Assembly: GCA_018399015.1 (NCBI GenBank)
Contig: CP073761.1
Location: 124,001-188,000, forward strand
Length of the DNA: 64,000 nt
Direction of reading: 5' to 3'
Source of the DNA: Cyanobium sp. M30B3
GTDB taxonomy: Bacteria; Cyanobacteriota; Cyanobacteriia; PCC-6307; Cyanobiaceae
Part shown: positions 36,637-45,932 of the stretch, piece by piece
Layout of the letters: each line of letters opens with the position of its first letter
Position numbering within the stretch: the stretch's first letter is position 1
Notes under the pieces: model-generated
The model's database searches: none
What the model was told of the DNA's origin: nothing
The model's input: only the letters and a program-made list of their open reading frames with translations
Made by a program: the position numbers and the translations under genes

Positions 36637-37209
36637 TCAGTTCACCTTCCCCTCTGACCCTGGCAGCTTGGCTCCAGGGCTGATGCCCAGGGTGCGTTCC
36701 AGCCGCTGCAGGCGCCTGCGGGCGGTTTTGTTGCTGCCGTCGAGGGCCAGGACCTGTTGATAGGCCTCCTTGGCCTCATCCAGCTTGCTCTGCTTTTCGA
36801 GGGCGAAGGCCAGGTTATTGAGGGCCACCGGGTAGTCGGCCTTGGCGGCCAGCGCTGAACGGTAGTGACGCACCGCTGCCTTGTAGTTGTTCTGGGCCGC
36901 CAGTCCAAAGCCCAGGGCGTTCTGGATCAGCGCCCGGGCTTCGCCCGGCTCGTTGCTGGCTTCGGCCAGCTTCAGGGCCCGCTTCAGGTTGTCGACGGCC
37001 TGGCCGTAGAGCCGTTTGCGCAGCTGGACGGAGGCCAGTTCATAGAGGCTGGCGGCATCGCCGGGCGAGCTCTCCCCTGGCCGGTCAAGGCGGGCCAGGG
37101 CCAGCTCATCACGCCGTACGCGCCAGATCTGTCGGCCCACCAGCACGGCGACCACAAACAGAATCGCGACCAGCCCGAACAGGTAGGCCTGGGGCAGGAG
37201 GTTGTCCAA
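36637..37209 (-). CDS. ycf37: Ycf37-like TPR protein
   Basis: A 190-residue protein with an N-terminal membrane helix (YLFGLVAILFVVAVLVG) and three TPR units: ASLYELASVQLRKRLYGQAVDNLKRAL, ALIQNALGFGLAAQNNYKAAVRHYRSAL and PVALNNLAFALEKQSKLDEAKEAYQQVL. Layout and length fit Ycf37, which supports photosystem I assembly or stability in Synechocystis. The assignment is by architecture, so a generic TPR protein cannot be ruled out. It follows rplT on the same strand. Confidence 0.8.
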   Translation of the reverse strand: MDNLLPQAYLFGLVAILFVVAVLVGRQIWRVRRDELALARLDRPGESSPGDAASLYELASVQLRKRLYGQAVDNLKRALKLAEASNEPGEARALIQNALGFGLAAQNNYKAAVRHYRSALAAKADYPVALNNLAFALEKQSKLDEAKEAYQQVLALDGSNKTARRRLQRLERTLGISPGAKLPGSEGKVN

Positions 37210-37267
37210 CGGGACCGAGCGGGTTAGCGGGGTGGATTAACGGGAGCGGGGGGGTGAGGGAACGGGA

Positions 37268-37615
37268 TCAGGAGCGGGCTGCGCCCGCCACGCTCGTGAA
37301 GCTGCCAGGGTCCACCACGGCCAGCTGGGCCAGCATCTTGCGGTTCAGGCGGACATCCGCTCGCTTCAGGCCGCCCATCAGCTTGCTGTAGCTCATGCCG
37401 TTGAGCCGGGCAGCGGCGTTGATCCGGGCGATCCACAGCCGCCGGAAGTCCCGCTTGCGGCGACGGCGGTCGCGGTAGGCGTTGCAGAGCGCCTTCATCA
37501 CCCGCTGGTTGGCGGTGCGGAACAGGGAGCCATTGCCGCCGCGGAAGCCGCGGGCCAGGCGCAGGATCTTGTTACGGCGTTTGCGGGCGACGTTGCCCCT
37601 CTTGACGCGGGCCAT
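37268..37615 (-). CDS. rplT: 50S ribosomal protein L20
   Basis: 115 residues with the signature [26 protein letters not shown] and [27 protein letters not shown], standard L20. L20 is needed for early 50S assembly and binds 23S rRNA. The rpmI-rplT order is conserved; infC is not adjacent here. Confidence 0.98.
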   Translation of the reverse strand: MARVKRGNVARKRRNKILRLARGFRGGNGSLFRTANQRVMKALCNAYRDRRRRKRDFRRLWIARINAAARLNGMSYSKLMGGLKRADVRLNRKMLAQLAVVDPGSFTSVAGAARS

Positions 37616-37668
37616 GGCAGGGAATCAGTTGGGATCGGGTAGGGGTCGGATCGGCGGAATGGCCGTGC

Positions 37669-37866
37669 TCAGGCGTAGGGGAGCATGGCGCTGACGTTGT
37701 CGGCATCGCGCTCGTCAACGACGGCCATGGTGCCCAGGTAGCGCTTGCGCTTGGGGCTCTTGTGATCGAGCAGGTGGCTGCGGAAAGCCCGACGGCGCAT
37801 GAATTTGCCGCTGCCCGTGGCCTTGAACCGCTTGGCGGCTGCTTTGCGGGACTTGAGCTTCGGCAT
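37669..37866 (-). CDS. rpmI: 50S ribosomal protein L35
   Basis: 65 residues beginning [20 protein letters not shown] and continuing [22 protein letters not shown], the L35 signature. ATG 37866 starts exactly at the family N-terminus; six extra in-frame codons upstream are not used. It is 53 bp ahead of rplT. Confidence 0.97.
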   Translation of the reverse strand: MPKLKSRKAAAKRFKATGSGKFMRRRAFRSHLLDHKSPKRKRYLGTMAVVDERDADNVSAMLPYA

Positions 37867-38024
37867 GTCTTCCGGCGCGGGCACAAGCGAACAGAGTACG
37901 ACGTCACTGCCCCTCCCCCCTCAGTCCTCCTGCAGGATTGGGCCAGTCCTGTTCCCTGGCCTTGCCCCTTCTCCCTTCGCTGACGTCGGCTGGGCAGTGC
38001 CGCCGCCGGCCGTCGTTTTCACCG

Positions 38025-39575
38025 GTGGCTCTTCTCCACTCCACGCTGTTCAGAACGGCCTGCGTGCTGCCCGTGCTCCTGGCGGGCGGCTGTCAGGCCG
38101 CCACCCCGCCCCTGGTGCCGGGCCTGGCTCCGCCGGACCCCCTGCACTGGCCCGTCAGCGCCGCTCCCCGGGTGGATCCGGCCCAGCCGGTGCTCTGGGT
38201 GGCCCTGGCCTCCCGCCTGCGGCCCCCGACGCCGTTGCAGCTCACCGCCGCCGCGGGGATGGTGACCCTGGTCACCGCCGACGGCGCCCGCTACCAGGCA
38301 CCCCAGCTCGCGCTGCACTGGCGCCAGCAGCCGCTGGATACCCCCCTGCGCCTGCGGCGTCAGGTGCTGGGTCCCTTCGCCAGCTACGAGAGCGCCGACG
38401 AGGCGGCCGCCCGCTGGCGGCAGGCCGGGGTGGCAGCGGTGATCGCCTATCCGAGGGACTGGGAGGTGTGGGGACCTCTGGACGCTCCCCTGCCCGAGGG
38501 GCTTGGACCCGCGCGCCGGCTGGAGCAGGATCTGGCCGAGCGTTCGGTGCTGGAACTGCGCCGCTCCAGCGGACCAGTGCTGTTGGAGGGTCCCGTGACC
38601 CTGGAGGCTCCCCAGGGTCTGCGCTGGCAGGGTGGGGTGTTCGCCGGCCCGTTCACGCTCCTGCCGGACGCCTATGGCGGCTGGACCCTGGTGGAACAGG
38701 TGCCCCTGGAGCGGTACCTCCAGGGGGTGGTGCCCCATGAGATCGGCGCCGGTTCGCCGCCGGTGGCCCTTGCCGCCCAGGCGGTGCTGGCCCGCACCTG
38801 GGCGCTGCGCAACATCCAGCGCTTCGCGGTGGACGGCTACCACCTCTGTGCCGATACCCAGTGCCAGGTGTACGCCGATCCGCGCCACGCCGGTGCCGCG
38901 GTGCGCCAGGCCATCGCCAGCACCCGCTATCAGGTGCTCACCTGGGAGGGAGTGCCGATCCACGGGGTGTACCACGCCACCAATGGCGGGGTCTCCGCCG
39001 GCTTCCAGGAGGTGTGGAGCGGGGCGGCCCTGCCTTACCTGCAGCCCCAGGTCGATGGGGTCGCTGCCGTGCAGGCGCGCTTCCCGTTGCCACTGCCAGG
39101 CGGTCAGCTGCCCGCGTTGCTGGCCGGCAGGGAGTTCCATGGTGCCGACCATCCCCGCTTCCGCTGGACCCGAAGCCTGGACGCTGCCCAGATCCGCCAG
39201 TCCCTGCAGCGGCTGGCACCCCAGCTGGGAACGCCCCAGCAGGTGAAGGTGCTGGAGCGGGGCCCCAGTGGCCGGGTGCTGGCGCTGGAGATCCGCGATG
39301 GCAGCGCGCAGCCCGTGGTGCTGCGCCTGGATGCGATCCGCCGCAACCTCACCCAGCTGCCCAGCACCCTGTTCGTGGTGGCGCCCCAGGGCCCCGGCCG
39401 CTGGAGCTTCGTGGGCGGGGGCTTCGGCCACGGTGCCGGCCTGTCCCAGGCGGGGGCCATCGAGCTGGCCCGGCGCGGCTGGACTCTGCGGAGGATCCTG
39501 GATCACTATTACCCCGGTACCCAGCTCCAGCCCCTCTCGGCCCTGGATGCCAAGGCCCTGGGAGGTGCCCCTTAG
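38025..39575 (+). CDS. SpoIID/LytB-domain lipoprotein
   Basis: About 516 residues from the GTG at 38025. A lipoprotein-type signal (VLPVLLAGGC) precedes an N-terminal region with a possible SPOR-like element (LGPFASYESADEAAARWRQAG), and then a SpoIID domain: VEQVPLERYLQGVVPHEIG, ALAAQAVLARTWAL, DTQCQVYAD, GVYHATNGGVSAGFQEVW and GFGHGAGLSQAGAIELARRG. SpoIID proteins cleave denuded glycan strands, so a role in cell wall remodelling is likely. A TTG 87 bp upstream would lengthen it without a better signal peptide. Confidence 0.85.
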   Translation: MALLHSTLFRTACVLPVLLAGGCQAATPPLVPGLAPPDPLHWPVSAAPRVDPAQPVLWVALASRLRPPTPLQLTAAAGMVTLVTADGARYQAPQLALHWRQQPLDTPLRLRRQVLGPFASYESADEAAARWRQAGVAAVIAYPRDWEVWGPLDAPLPEGLGPARRLEQDLAERSVLELRRSSGPVLLEGPVTLEAPQGLRWQGGVFAGPFTLLPDAYGGWTLVEQVPLERYLQGVVPHEIGAGSPPVALAAQAVLARTWALRNIQRFAVDGYHLCADTQCQVYADPRHAGAAVRQAIASTRYQVLTWEGVPIHGVYHATNGGVSAGFQEVWSGAALPYLQPQVDGVAAVQARFPLPLPGGQLPALLAGREFHGADHPRFRWTRSLDAAQIRQSLQRLAPQLGTPQQVKVLERGPSGRVLALEIRDGSAQPVVLRLDAIRRNLTQLPSTLFVVAPQGPGRWSFVGGGFGHGAGLSQAGAIELARRGWTLRRILDHYYPGTQLQPLSALDAKALGGAP

Positions 39576-39599
39576 AGTCCGGGGGCTTCCGGGATTGCC

Positions 39600-40997
39600 A
39601 TGGCCGGGATTGGTCCTGCCACCGATCACCCCCCGACCAGTGCCCAGGTGGTGAGTGCCAGCCAGCGCAGGCGCGGCAAATCGGCCCTGTTTCTGGTGGC
39701 CTGCGGGGTGGCTGGGCTCGGCCCCCACTGGCTGGAGCCCGGCCTGCGGTTGATGCCCGCCAGTGCCCTCGCCCTGCTGCTGGGTGGTTACAGCATTCGC
39801 ACCGTTCTGGTGCCTGCCCTCAGCCGCAACAGGGGGTCTGCCCGGCCGGACAGTGCGGCCTTCGCCCCTGCGCAGGGTGGGCCCGTGCCCCCCACCCCGG
39901 CCGTGAATCCCGCCGTGGATGTGGTGGTGGCTGCCCGGGATGAGCAGGCGGTGATCGGCCGGCTGGTGGAGGGCATCGCCCAGCTGCGCTATCCCAGCGG
40001 GGCCCTGCGCCTCTGGGTGATCGATGACGGCAGCAGTGACCGCACGCCCCAGGTGCTGGCCGAGCTGCAGGCGGACCATCCCTTTCTGAGGGTGCTGCGG
40101 CGTGAGCCCGATGCCGGTGGCGGCAAGTCGGGGGCCCTCAACCTGGCCCTGCAACATGTTGAAGCTCCCTGGATGCTGGTGCTGGATGCCGATGCCGATC
40201 TCCAGCCCGACACCCTGGAGCGCCTGATGCCCCTGGTCGAACAGGGGGGCTGGGCGGCCCTGCAGCTGCGCAAGGCAGTGGCCAATCCCGATGCCAACTG
40301 GCTCACGCGGGCCCAGGCGATGGAGATGGCGCTGGACACGGTGGTGCAGGAGGGACGGCTGAGCGTGGGCGGTGTGGTGGAGCTGCGGGGCAATGGACAG
40401 TTGCTGCGCCGCAGTGCCCTGGAGCAGGTGGGGGGCTTCAACGAGGACACGGTCACCGACGATCTCGATCTCAGCTTCCGCCTGCTGCTTCACCGGCAAC
40501 CCCTGGCCGTGGTGTGGGATCCACCGGTGAGCGAAGAAGCCGTGCTGGGCCTTCCGGCCCTGTGGCGCCAGCGCCAGCGCTGGGCCGAGGGGGGCCTGCA
40601 GCGCTTCTTCGACTATGCCCCAGGGTTGCTCTCCGACCGGCTCAGCCCGGGCTGCAAGCTGGATCTGCTCTGCTTCTTCCTGCTCCAGTACGTGCTGCCG
40701 GTGGTGGCGGTGGCCGATCTCCTCGGGGCCCTGATCACCCGCAGCCTGCCCACGATCTGGCCCCTCTCGTTCGTGGCCTTCGGCCTCTCGGGGATCTCGA
40801 TCCTGCAGGGGTGTCGCCGCGGCGGTGAGGGCCCCCAGCTGCCCAGGATGCACCCCGCCAACCTGCTCCTGGGCATCCTCTACCTGGGCCATTGGTTCCT
40901 GGTGATTCCCTACACCACCCTGCGCATGGCGCTGTTGCCCAAGCGGCTGGTGTGGGCCAAGACGCTCCACCTCGGCGAGGATCCGGCCACTGCCTGA
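39600..40997 (+). CDS. Family 2 glycosyltransferase, probable monoglucosyldiacylglycerol synthase
   Basis: A 465-residue membrane GT2 enzyme: two hydrophobic segments near the N-terminus, then VDVVVAARDEQAVIGRLVEG, VIDDGSSDRTPQVL, a GGGKSGALNLAL motif, LDADAD (DxD metal site), TDDLDLSFR and QRQRWAEGG, followed by several membrane helices. Motif order and length resemble cyanobacterial Slr1377 (beta-monoglucosyldiacylglycerol synthase), the first step of thylakoid galactolipid synthesis. Because picocyanobacteria have related GT2 paralogues, the family is sure and the product only probable. Confidence 0.75.
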   Translation: MAGIGPATDHPPTSAQVVSASQRRRGKSALFLVACGVAGLGPHWLEPGLRLMPASALALLLGGYSIRTVLVPALSRNRGSARPDSAAFAPAQGGPVPPTPAVNPAVDVVVAARDEQAVIGRLVEGIAQLRYPSGALRLWVIDDGSSDRTPQVLAELQADHPFLRVLRREPDAGGGKSGALNLALQHVEAPWMLVLDADADLQPDTLERLMPLVEQGGWAALQLRKAVANPDANWLTRAQAMEMALDTVVQEGRLSVGGVVELRGNGQLLRRSALEQVGGFNEDTVTDDLDLSFRLLLHRQPLAVVWDPPVSEEAVLGLPALWRQRQRWAEGGLQRFFDYAPGLLSDRLSPGCKLDLLCFFLLQYVLPVVAVADLLGALITRSLPTIWPLSFVAFGLSGISILQGCRRGGEGPQLPRMHPANLLLGILYLGHWFLVIPYTTLRMALLPKRLVWAKTLHLGEDPATA

Positions 40998-41017
40998 GGG
41001 GCCCTCTTCTGAGCTGC

Positions 41018-42819
41018 TCAGGCGGCTTCAGTGCCCGCGATCTCCTCGAGGGGGCCTTCGATCTCCACCACTTCGCCGTTGAAGAACTCGGCGAGTTGCC
41101 GGGTCTTTTCATCCAGGTGGGATGGCGGTTGCTGGCGCTGGCTGCCGGCTGGTGGGCGCGACTGCGGGGCCGGTGTGGGGGGCTGCGGGGCCGCGGCTGC
41201 CTGAGTCGCTGTTTCTGCCTGCGGGGCTTGTTCTGACGGCGCAGGCGGAGCTGGCGGTGGAGGCGCGGGAGCGCTTGCCGCGGCTGGTGGATTTGGCGGT
41301 GGGGGGACAGGCGCGCGGGAGAGCTGGGGCAGGGCCGGCGCTGGCTGGCTGGAGGTCGGCGGCGGCTCCCCGGCAGCTTCGAGGGTGAGCTGGCGGCTGC
41401 CGCCAAGGGCCCGGCTGATCGCCTGCTCGACCAGGGCCTGACGGGTCTGCACCATCGCCATCCAGGTGCTCGCCACCTGCACCACTGCCCTGTGGTCGTC
41501 GAGCCGCACCAGCCGGGCCTGCTGGGAGAGCAGCATCCGGGTGGACGGCAGTTCCAGGCTGGCCAGGATCCGGGCCCACAGCTCGGGCAGGTCGGTGGCA
41601 TCCGGCGCTGGAGACGACGGGGCGGCGGCAGCCACGGCACTGGCCATGGGCTGGGGGGCAACCGCTGCCGGAGCCGGCACTGCCGCTGGCGAGGGGTCGC
41701 TGCCGCTGCGGGGACGGCGGCCGCGGCGTCGTGCAGCAGCCCCAGCAGCAGCACCTCCAGCCACAGCCGGGGGTTCACGCTGTGGCGCAGCTGCTGCTCG
41801 CTGCCGCGCAGCTGGGCCTGCCAGTGCAGCAGGCGGGCCTTGCCGGTGCTGCGGGCGAGGCCGGGCAGGTGCTCGCGCAGCTGGGGTGACACGCTGGTGA
41901 GCTCCAGGCGATCGGGCGCCACGCCAGCCAGCACCAGATCCCGCAGCAGGCTGGCCAGACCCTGGAGCAGCGCGGCCGGTTCCCGGCCCCGCTCCAGCAG
42001 TCCCCGACAGGTTTCCAGCAGCCCGAGGGGCTCGCGGTCGGCCAGGGCCCGGGCCAGCTCCAGCAGCTCCTCCTCCGGCACTGCCCCCAGCAGCTCCCAC
42101 ACGGCTGCCGCCTCCACCGGAGGCGGCAGCAGGCTGAGCTGATCCAGCAGGCTCTCGGCATCGCGCAGCCCGCCCTGGGCCCGCTGGGCCACCACGTGCA
42201 GGGCCTCGGCCGTGATCGCGATCGACTCCTGTTCAGCGATCCAGCCGAGGTGCTGCTCGAGAGCGGCCAGGGGGATGCGGCGGAAGTCGAAGCGCTGGCA
42301 GCGGCTGAGGATCGTGGGCAGCACCCGCTGCGGGTCGGTGGTGGCCAGCACGAACACCACCCGCGGCGGCGGCTCCTCCAGGGTTTTGAGCAGGGCGTTG
42401 AAGGCCGCCGTGGAGAGCATGTGGCACTCGTCCACCACATACACCTTCCAGCGGGCCTGCACCGGCGCGAAGCGCGAGCGCTCGATCAGCTCGCGGATGT
42501 TGTCGACGCCGGTGTTGGAGGCGGCGTCGATCTCGATCACATCGAGGGCGTTGCCGGCGGCGATGCTGGTGCAGAGCTCGCACACGCCGCAGGGCTCAGG
42601 CGTGGGGCCATCTGCTCCGATGCAGTTGAGGGAGCGCGCCAGGATGCGGGCGCTGGAGGTCTTGCCGGTGCCGCGGGGACCGCTGAACAGGTAGGCCGGT
42701 GCAATCCGGCCCGAGCGCAGGGCATGGCCCAGGGTGGCGGCGATCGCCTCCTGTCCCACCAGCTGGTCGAAGCGCTGGGGCCGGTATTTGTGGTGGAGGG
42801 GCTGGTAGGCCGAGGACAT
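41018..42819 (-). CDS. dnaX: DNA polymerase III subunit gamma/tau, with a -1 frame change
   Basis: DnaX loads the sliding clamp. From ATG 42819 the frame reads YQPLHHKYRPQRFDQLVGQE, Walker A GPRGTGKTSS near residue 46, zinc cysteines (CGVCELC), the DEAH-like DECHMLS, and sensor SRCQRFDFRR, ending the AAA+ and collar domains near codon 369. There the coding sense passes to the -1 frame at a CCCC run (41710-41713), and that frame holds the tau-like C-terminal domain (DLPELWARILASLELPSTRMLL) and the tail RQLAEFFNGEVVEIEGPLEE, stop 41018. Total about 600 residues. The zero frame stays open to 40735 but is Arg/Pro nonsense. Slippage, mutation or a sequencing error are all possible. Confidence 0.85.
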
Positions 42820-42879
42820 GGGGGCCGCGGCGCGGGCGATTGCCTCGAGGAGGCGTAGAGGAATGAGGCTACCGGGCCT

Positions 42880-43602
42880 TCAGGGCGTACCCGTGTCTTG
42901 ATCGTGCCGGTCGCCGCTCCCTTCCGCCGCCCCGAGCAGACCCTGCAGGCGCTGATCCATGGCGGCTTCCAGGTCTTCCACTTCCGCCAGCTGATCGGCC
43001 AGTTTCTGGGCCGCTCGGCGCAGTGCCTCGAACTGCCCTTCCCCCCAGCGGGCTTCCGCCCGCCCCAGTTCCTCATCCAGCTTCGCCTGCAGGGTCTGGC
43101 GCAGGCCCTCGAGCTGCTCCATGCTGCGGCGGGCCAGATCCACGCCCTGCTCCAGTTGCTCCCGGTCGATGCGCAGGGCATCGAGGCGCACGCCCTGGCG
43201 CAGCAGCAGCCTGGCGCCGCTCAGCACGGCCGCCGGCAGCCACTGGCCGAAGGCCAGGGCCCCCAGGCTGCCGGTGTGCAGCCACTCCTCCACCTGGCTG
43301 CTGCGATGGCGTCCCGTCTTGCACCAGTGGGCGAAATGCTCGCAGTTGTTGAACAGCAGGTTGTAGTCCTGCTCCCCCAGCCGGCCCATGGCCCGCCGCA
43401 GGGTCACCCCCGTGGGCGAGCAACTGCCCTCGGGGTAGGCGACCACGCTCAGGGGCTGGTCGCGGCTGAACTCCGGCAGGGGGCTGCGCAGGATCTCCCG
43501 GCCCTCCAGGTAGTGGGCCACGGTGCCGTCGCCCAGGTCGATGCCGTGGTGGTTGAACAGACCGTGCTGGCGCGGAACCTGCAGGTGATCGGCGGCGGCC
43601 AA
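42880..43602 (-). CDS. LRAT-like NlpC/P60-superfamily protein with coiled coil
   Basis: A 240-residue protein. The first 110 residues show the LRAT signature: HHGIDLGDGTVAHY (His18/19 as catalytic His) and NNCEHFAHWCKTG (nucleophile Cys about 86). LRAT-like enzymes are thiol acyltransferases or thioesterases in the NlpC/P60 superfamily. A hydrophobic stretch (GALAFGQWLPAAVLSG) and a long coiled coil (LEQGVDLARRSMEQLEGLRQTLQAKLDEEL) follow. Substrate unknown. It sits between dnaX and clpX on the minus strand. Confidence 0.8.
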   Translation of the reverse strand: MAAADHLQVPRQHGLFNHHGIDLGDGTVAHYLEGREILRSPLPEFSRDQPLSVVAYPEGSCSPTGVTLRRAMGRLGEQDYNLLFNNCEHFAHWCKTGRHRSSQVEEWLHTGSLGALAFGQWLPAAVLSGARLLLRQGVRLDALRIDREQLEQGVDLARRSMEQLEGLRQTLQAKLDEELGRAEARWGEGQFEALRRAAQKLADQLAEVEDLEAAMDQRLQGLLGAAEGSGDRHDQDTGTP

Positions 43603-43636
43603 GGGTTGGGGTTCGGGAGCGGAGAGGGGGGCCGGA

Positions 43637-45004
43637 TCAGGCGCTGGCCTGCTGGGCTCCCTCCATGCTGCCGCCCAGCTGCACCACCTGGCCGCGGGTG
43701 CGCTGCTCCACCAGGTCGCGGGTGATCGTGAAGGTCTTCACGTCCCCGCGGGAGGGCAGGTCGTACATCACGTCCAGCATCAGCTCCTCCACGATGCCGC
43801 GCAGGGCCCGGGCACCGGTCTTGCGGCGGTGGGCCTCGTTGGCGATGGCCTCAATGGCGTCGGGTTCGAAGTCCAGGGCCACTTCATCCATGCTCAGCAG
43901 GGTCTGGAACTGCTTCACCAGGGCATCGCGCGGTTCGGTGAGGATCGCCTGGAGGGCCTGGCTGTCGAGCGGTTCCAGCACCGCACTCACCGGCAGCCGA
44001 CCGATGAACTCCGGGATCAGGCCGTACTTCACGAGATCGTCGGGCTCCAGGTGGCGCAGCACCTCAGCGGCATGGCGTTCCTTGTTGCCGCGCGGCCGAC
44101 CCGTGCCCTCGGGGTTGATGAAGCCGATGGCGTTGCGGCCCATGCGCTTCTGCACCACCTCCTCCAGACCCACAAAGGCGCCGCCACAGATGAACAGGAT
44201 CTGGCTGGTGTCGATCTGGATGCAGTCCTGGTAAGGATGCTTGCGTCCCCCCTGGGGGGGGACATTGGCCACGGTGCCCTCCAGCATCTTCAGCAGGGCC
44301 TGCTGTACGCCCTCGCCTGACACATCGCGGGTGATGGAAGGGTTCTCGCTCTTGCGGGCGATCTTGTCGATTTCATCGATATAGATGATTCCCCGCTGGG
44401 CCTGCTCCACATCCATGTCGGCCTTCTGCAGCAGCCGCAGCAGGATGTTCTCGACGTCCTCGCCCACATAGCCCGCCTCGGTGAGCGTGGTGGCGTCGGC
44501 CACGGCAAAGGGCACCTCCAGCATCTCGGCCAGGGTCTGGGCCAGGAGGGTCTTGCCGCAGCCGGTGGGGCCGATCAGCAGGATGTTGCTCTTGTGCAGC
44601 CGGGTGGCGGTCTCCGCCGCCTCACCGTTGCCATCGCCCTGCCAGGCCAAGCGCTTGTAGTGGTTGTAGACCGCCACCGAAAGCGTTTTTTTGGCCTCGT
44701 CCTGGCCCACCACCTGGCGATCGAGGAAGGCCTTGATCGCCTGCGGTTTGGGCACTTCGGCCAGAGTTGGCGCCGGCTTGGCGGCCTTCTTGGCGGGCGT
44801 TTTGCTGCGGCTGGGCTCCGGTGCATGGCGGCCGCCCGCATGCCCGTGGCCGTGGCCGTCGACCAGTTCCTCGTCGAGGATCTCGTTGCAGAGGTCGATG
44901 CACTCGTCGCAGATGTACACCCCTGGGCCGGCAATCAGTTTGCGCACCTGGTCCTGGGACTTGCCGCAGAACGAACACTTCAGGTGGGCGTCGAACTTGG
45001 CCAT
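43637..45004 (-). CDS. clpX: ATP-dependent Clp protease ATP-binding subunit ClpX
   Basis: Unfoldase that feeds ClpP. The 455 residues begin with the ZBD zinc finger [15 protein letters not shown]...CDECIDLC (residues 10-40), a linker with [11 protein letters not shown], Walker [12 protein letters not shown] near 147, Walker [10 protein letters not shown], the pore loop with GYVGED, and the sensor GRLPVSAVL region. It is co-directional with clpP and tig upstream (131 bp between clpP and clpX), the usual tig-clpP-clpX order. Confidence 0.97.
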   Translation of the reverse strand: MAKFDAHLKCSFCGKSQDQVRKLIAGPGVYICDECIDLCNEILDEELVDGHGHGHAGGRHAPEPSRSKTPAKKAAKPAPTLAEVPKPQAIKAFLDRQVVGQDEAKKTLSVAVYNHYKRLAWQGDGNGEAAETATRLHKSNILLIGPTGCGKTLLAQTLAEMLEVPFAVADATTLTEAGYVGEDVENILLRLLQKADMDVEQAQRGIIYIDEIDKIARKSENPSITRDVSGEGVQQALLKMLEGTVANVPPQGGRKHPYQDCIQIDTSQILFICGGAFVGLEEVVQKRMGRNAIGFINPEGTGRPRGNKERHAAEVLRHLEPDDLVKYGLIPEFIGRLPVSAVLEPLDSQALQAILTEPRDALVKQFQTLLSMDEVALDFEPDAIEAIANEAHRRKTGARALRGIVEELMLDVMYDLPSRGDVKTFTITRDLVEQRTRGQVVQLGGSMEGAQQASA

Positions 45005-45135
45005 CGGCGGAGTGGGCCGGAGCGGGATCCGGGTCAGGTGAGCAGGAAGGCCGCGGCGGGCCTGAAGGAAGCATTGCCCCGAACCCGGGGATCGTCAGTC
45101 GACCTTAACGATCAAATCGAGGGGGAGCCCCATGA

Positions 45136-45855
45136 TCAGCCCGCGACGTCGGTGTGGGCGGTGTCGGTGACCACCCGATCGATCAGGCCGTATTCAACCG
45201 CTTCGGCCGGGGAAAGGAAGTGGTCGCGGTCGGTATCTTCGGCGATCTTCTCCAGCGGCTGGCCGGTGTGCTCGGCCAGCAGGCCATTGAGGGTGTCCTT
45301 GAGATACAGGATCTCCCTGGCCTGGATCTCGATGTCCACGGCCTGGCCCTGGGCGCCGCCGAGGGGCTGGTGGATCATGATCCGGGCATTGGGCAGCGCC
45401 AGACGCTTGCCCTTGGTGCCGCCGGAGAGCAGGAAGGCTCCCATCGAGGCCGCCAGTCCGTAGCAGATGGTGACCACATCGGGGGCCACCTGCTGCATCG
45501 TGTCGTAGATGGCCAGGCCGGCTGTGACAGAGCCACCCGGGGAGTTGATATAGATCTGAATGTCCTTCTCGGGATCTTCCGCTTCCAGGAAGAGCAACTG
45601 GGCCACCATGGCATCGGCGACGGTGTCGTCGATGCCGGTGCCGAGAAAGATGATCCGCTCCCGCAACAGGCGCGAGTAGATGTCAAAGGCCCGGTCCCCC
45701 TTGCCGGACTGCTCCACCACGGTGGGGAGGACACCCGGCGCCGCCGTGGGGTAGCCGGCTGCCGTTGCCTCAGGACGGCAACCCAGCCAATGGCTCTGCA
45801 CCGGATGGCAGCGCAGGGCCGTTGGTTCGGGCATCGGCGGAAGGGCTTGGGACAC
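45136..45855 (-). CDS. clpP: ATP-dependent Clp protease proteolytic subunit ClpP
   Basis: Serine peptidase with [39 protein letters not shown], the nucleophile Ser in LAASMGAF (about residue 138) and the catalytic His in [11 protein letters not shown] (about 162). The 239 residues include about 45 residues before the conserved core ([12 protein letters not shown]), longer than usual; a GTG at the VVEQ position could be the real start. In Synechococcus the clpP linked to clpX is clpP2, which this likely represents. Confidence 0.95.
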   Translation of the reverse strand: MSQALPPMPEPTALRCHPVQSHWLGCRPEATAAGYPTAAPGVLPTVVEQSGKGDRAFDIYSRLLRERIIFLGTGIDDTVADAMVAQLLFLEAEDPEKDIQIYINSPGGSVTAGLAIYDTMQQVAPDVVTICYGLAASMGAFLLSGGTKGKRLALPNARIMIHQPLGGAQGQAVDIEIQAREILYLKDTLNGLLAEHTGQPLEKIAEDTDRDHFLSPAEAVEYGLIDRVVTDTAHTDVAG

Positions 45856-45932
45856 GCGCAGCGGCGGGGGGTCGAACCAATCTATGGGGGACGAAGCCCA
45901 CTGGGGACCGGTTCGGAGCCAGGGGACCCGCT

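Noticed and set aside
38019-40970. A very long open frame on the minus strand opposite the SpoIID and glycosyltransferase genes
   Set aside because: Its translation is His/Gln/Gly-rich low-complexity sequence with no family motif, a common by-product of high-GC coding DNA on the other strand. Both plus-strand genes have clear domains.
40735-41709. The zero-frame continuation of dnaX to 40735
   Set aside because: It is Arg/Pro/Ser-rich nonsense and runs into the end of the glycosyltransferase gene, while the -1 frame has a plausible tau domain.
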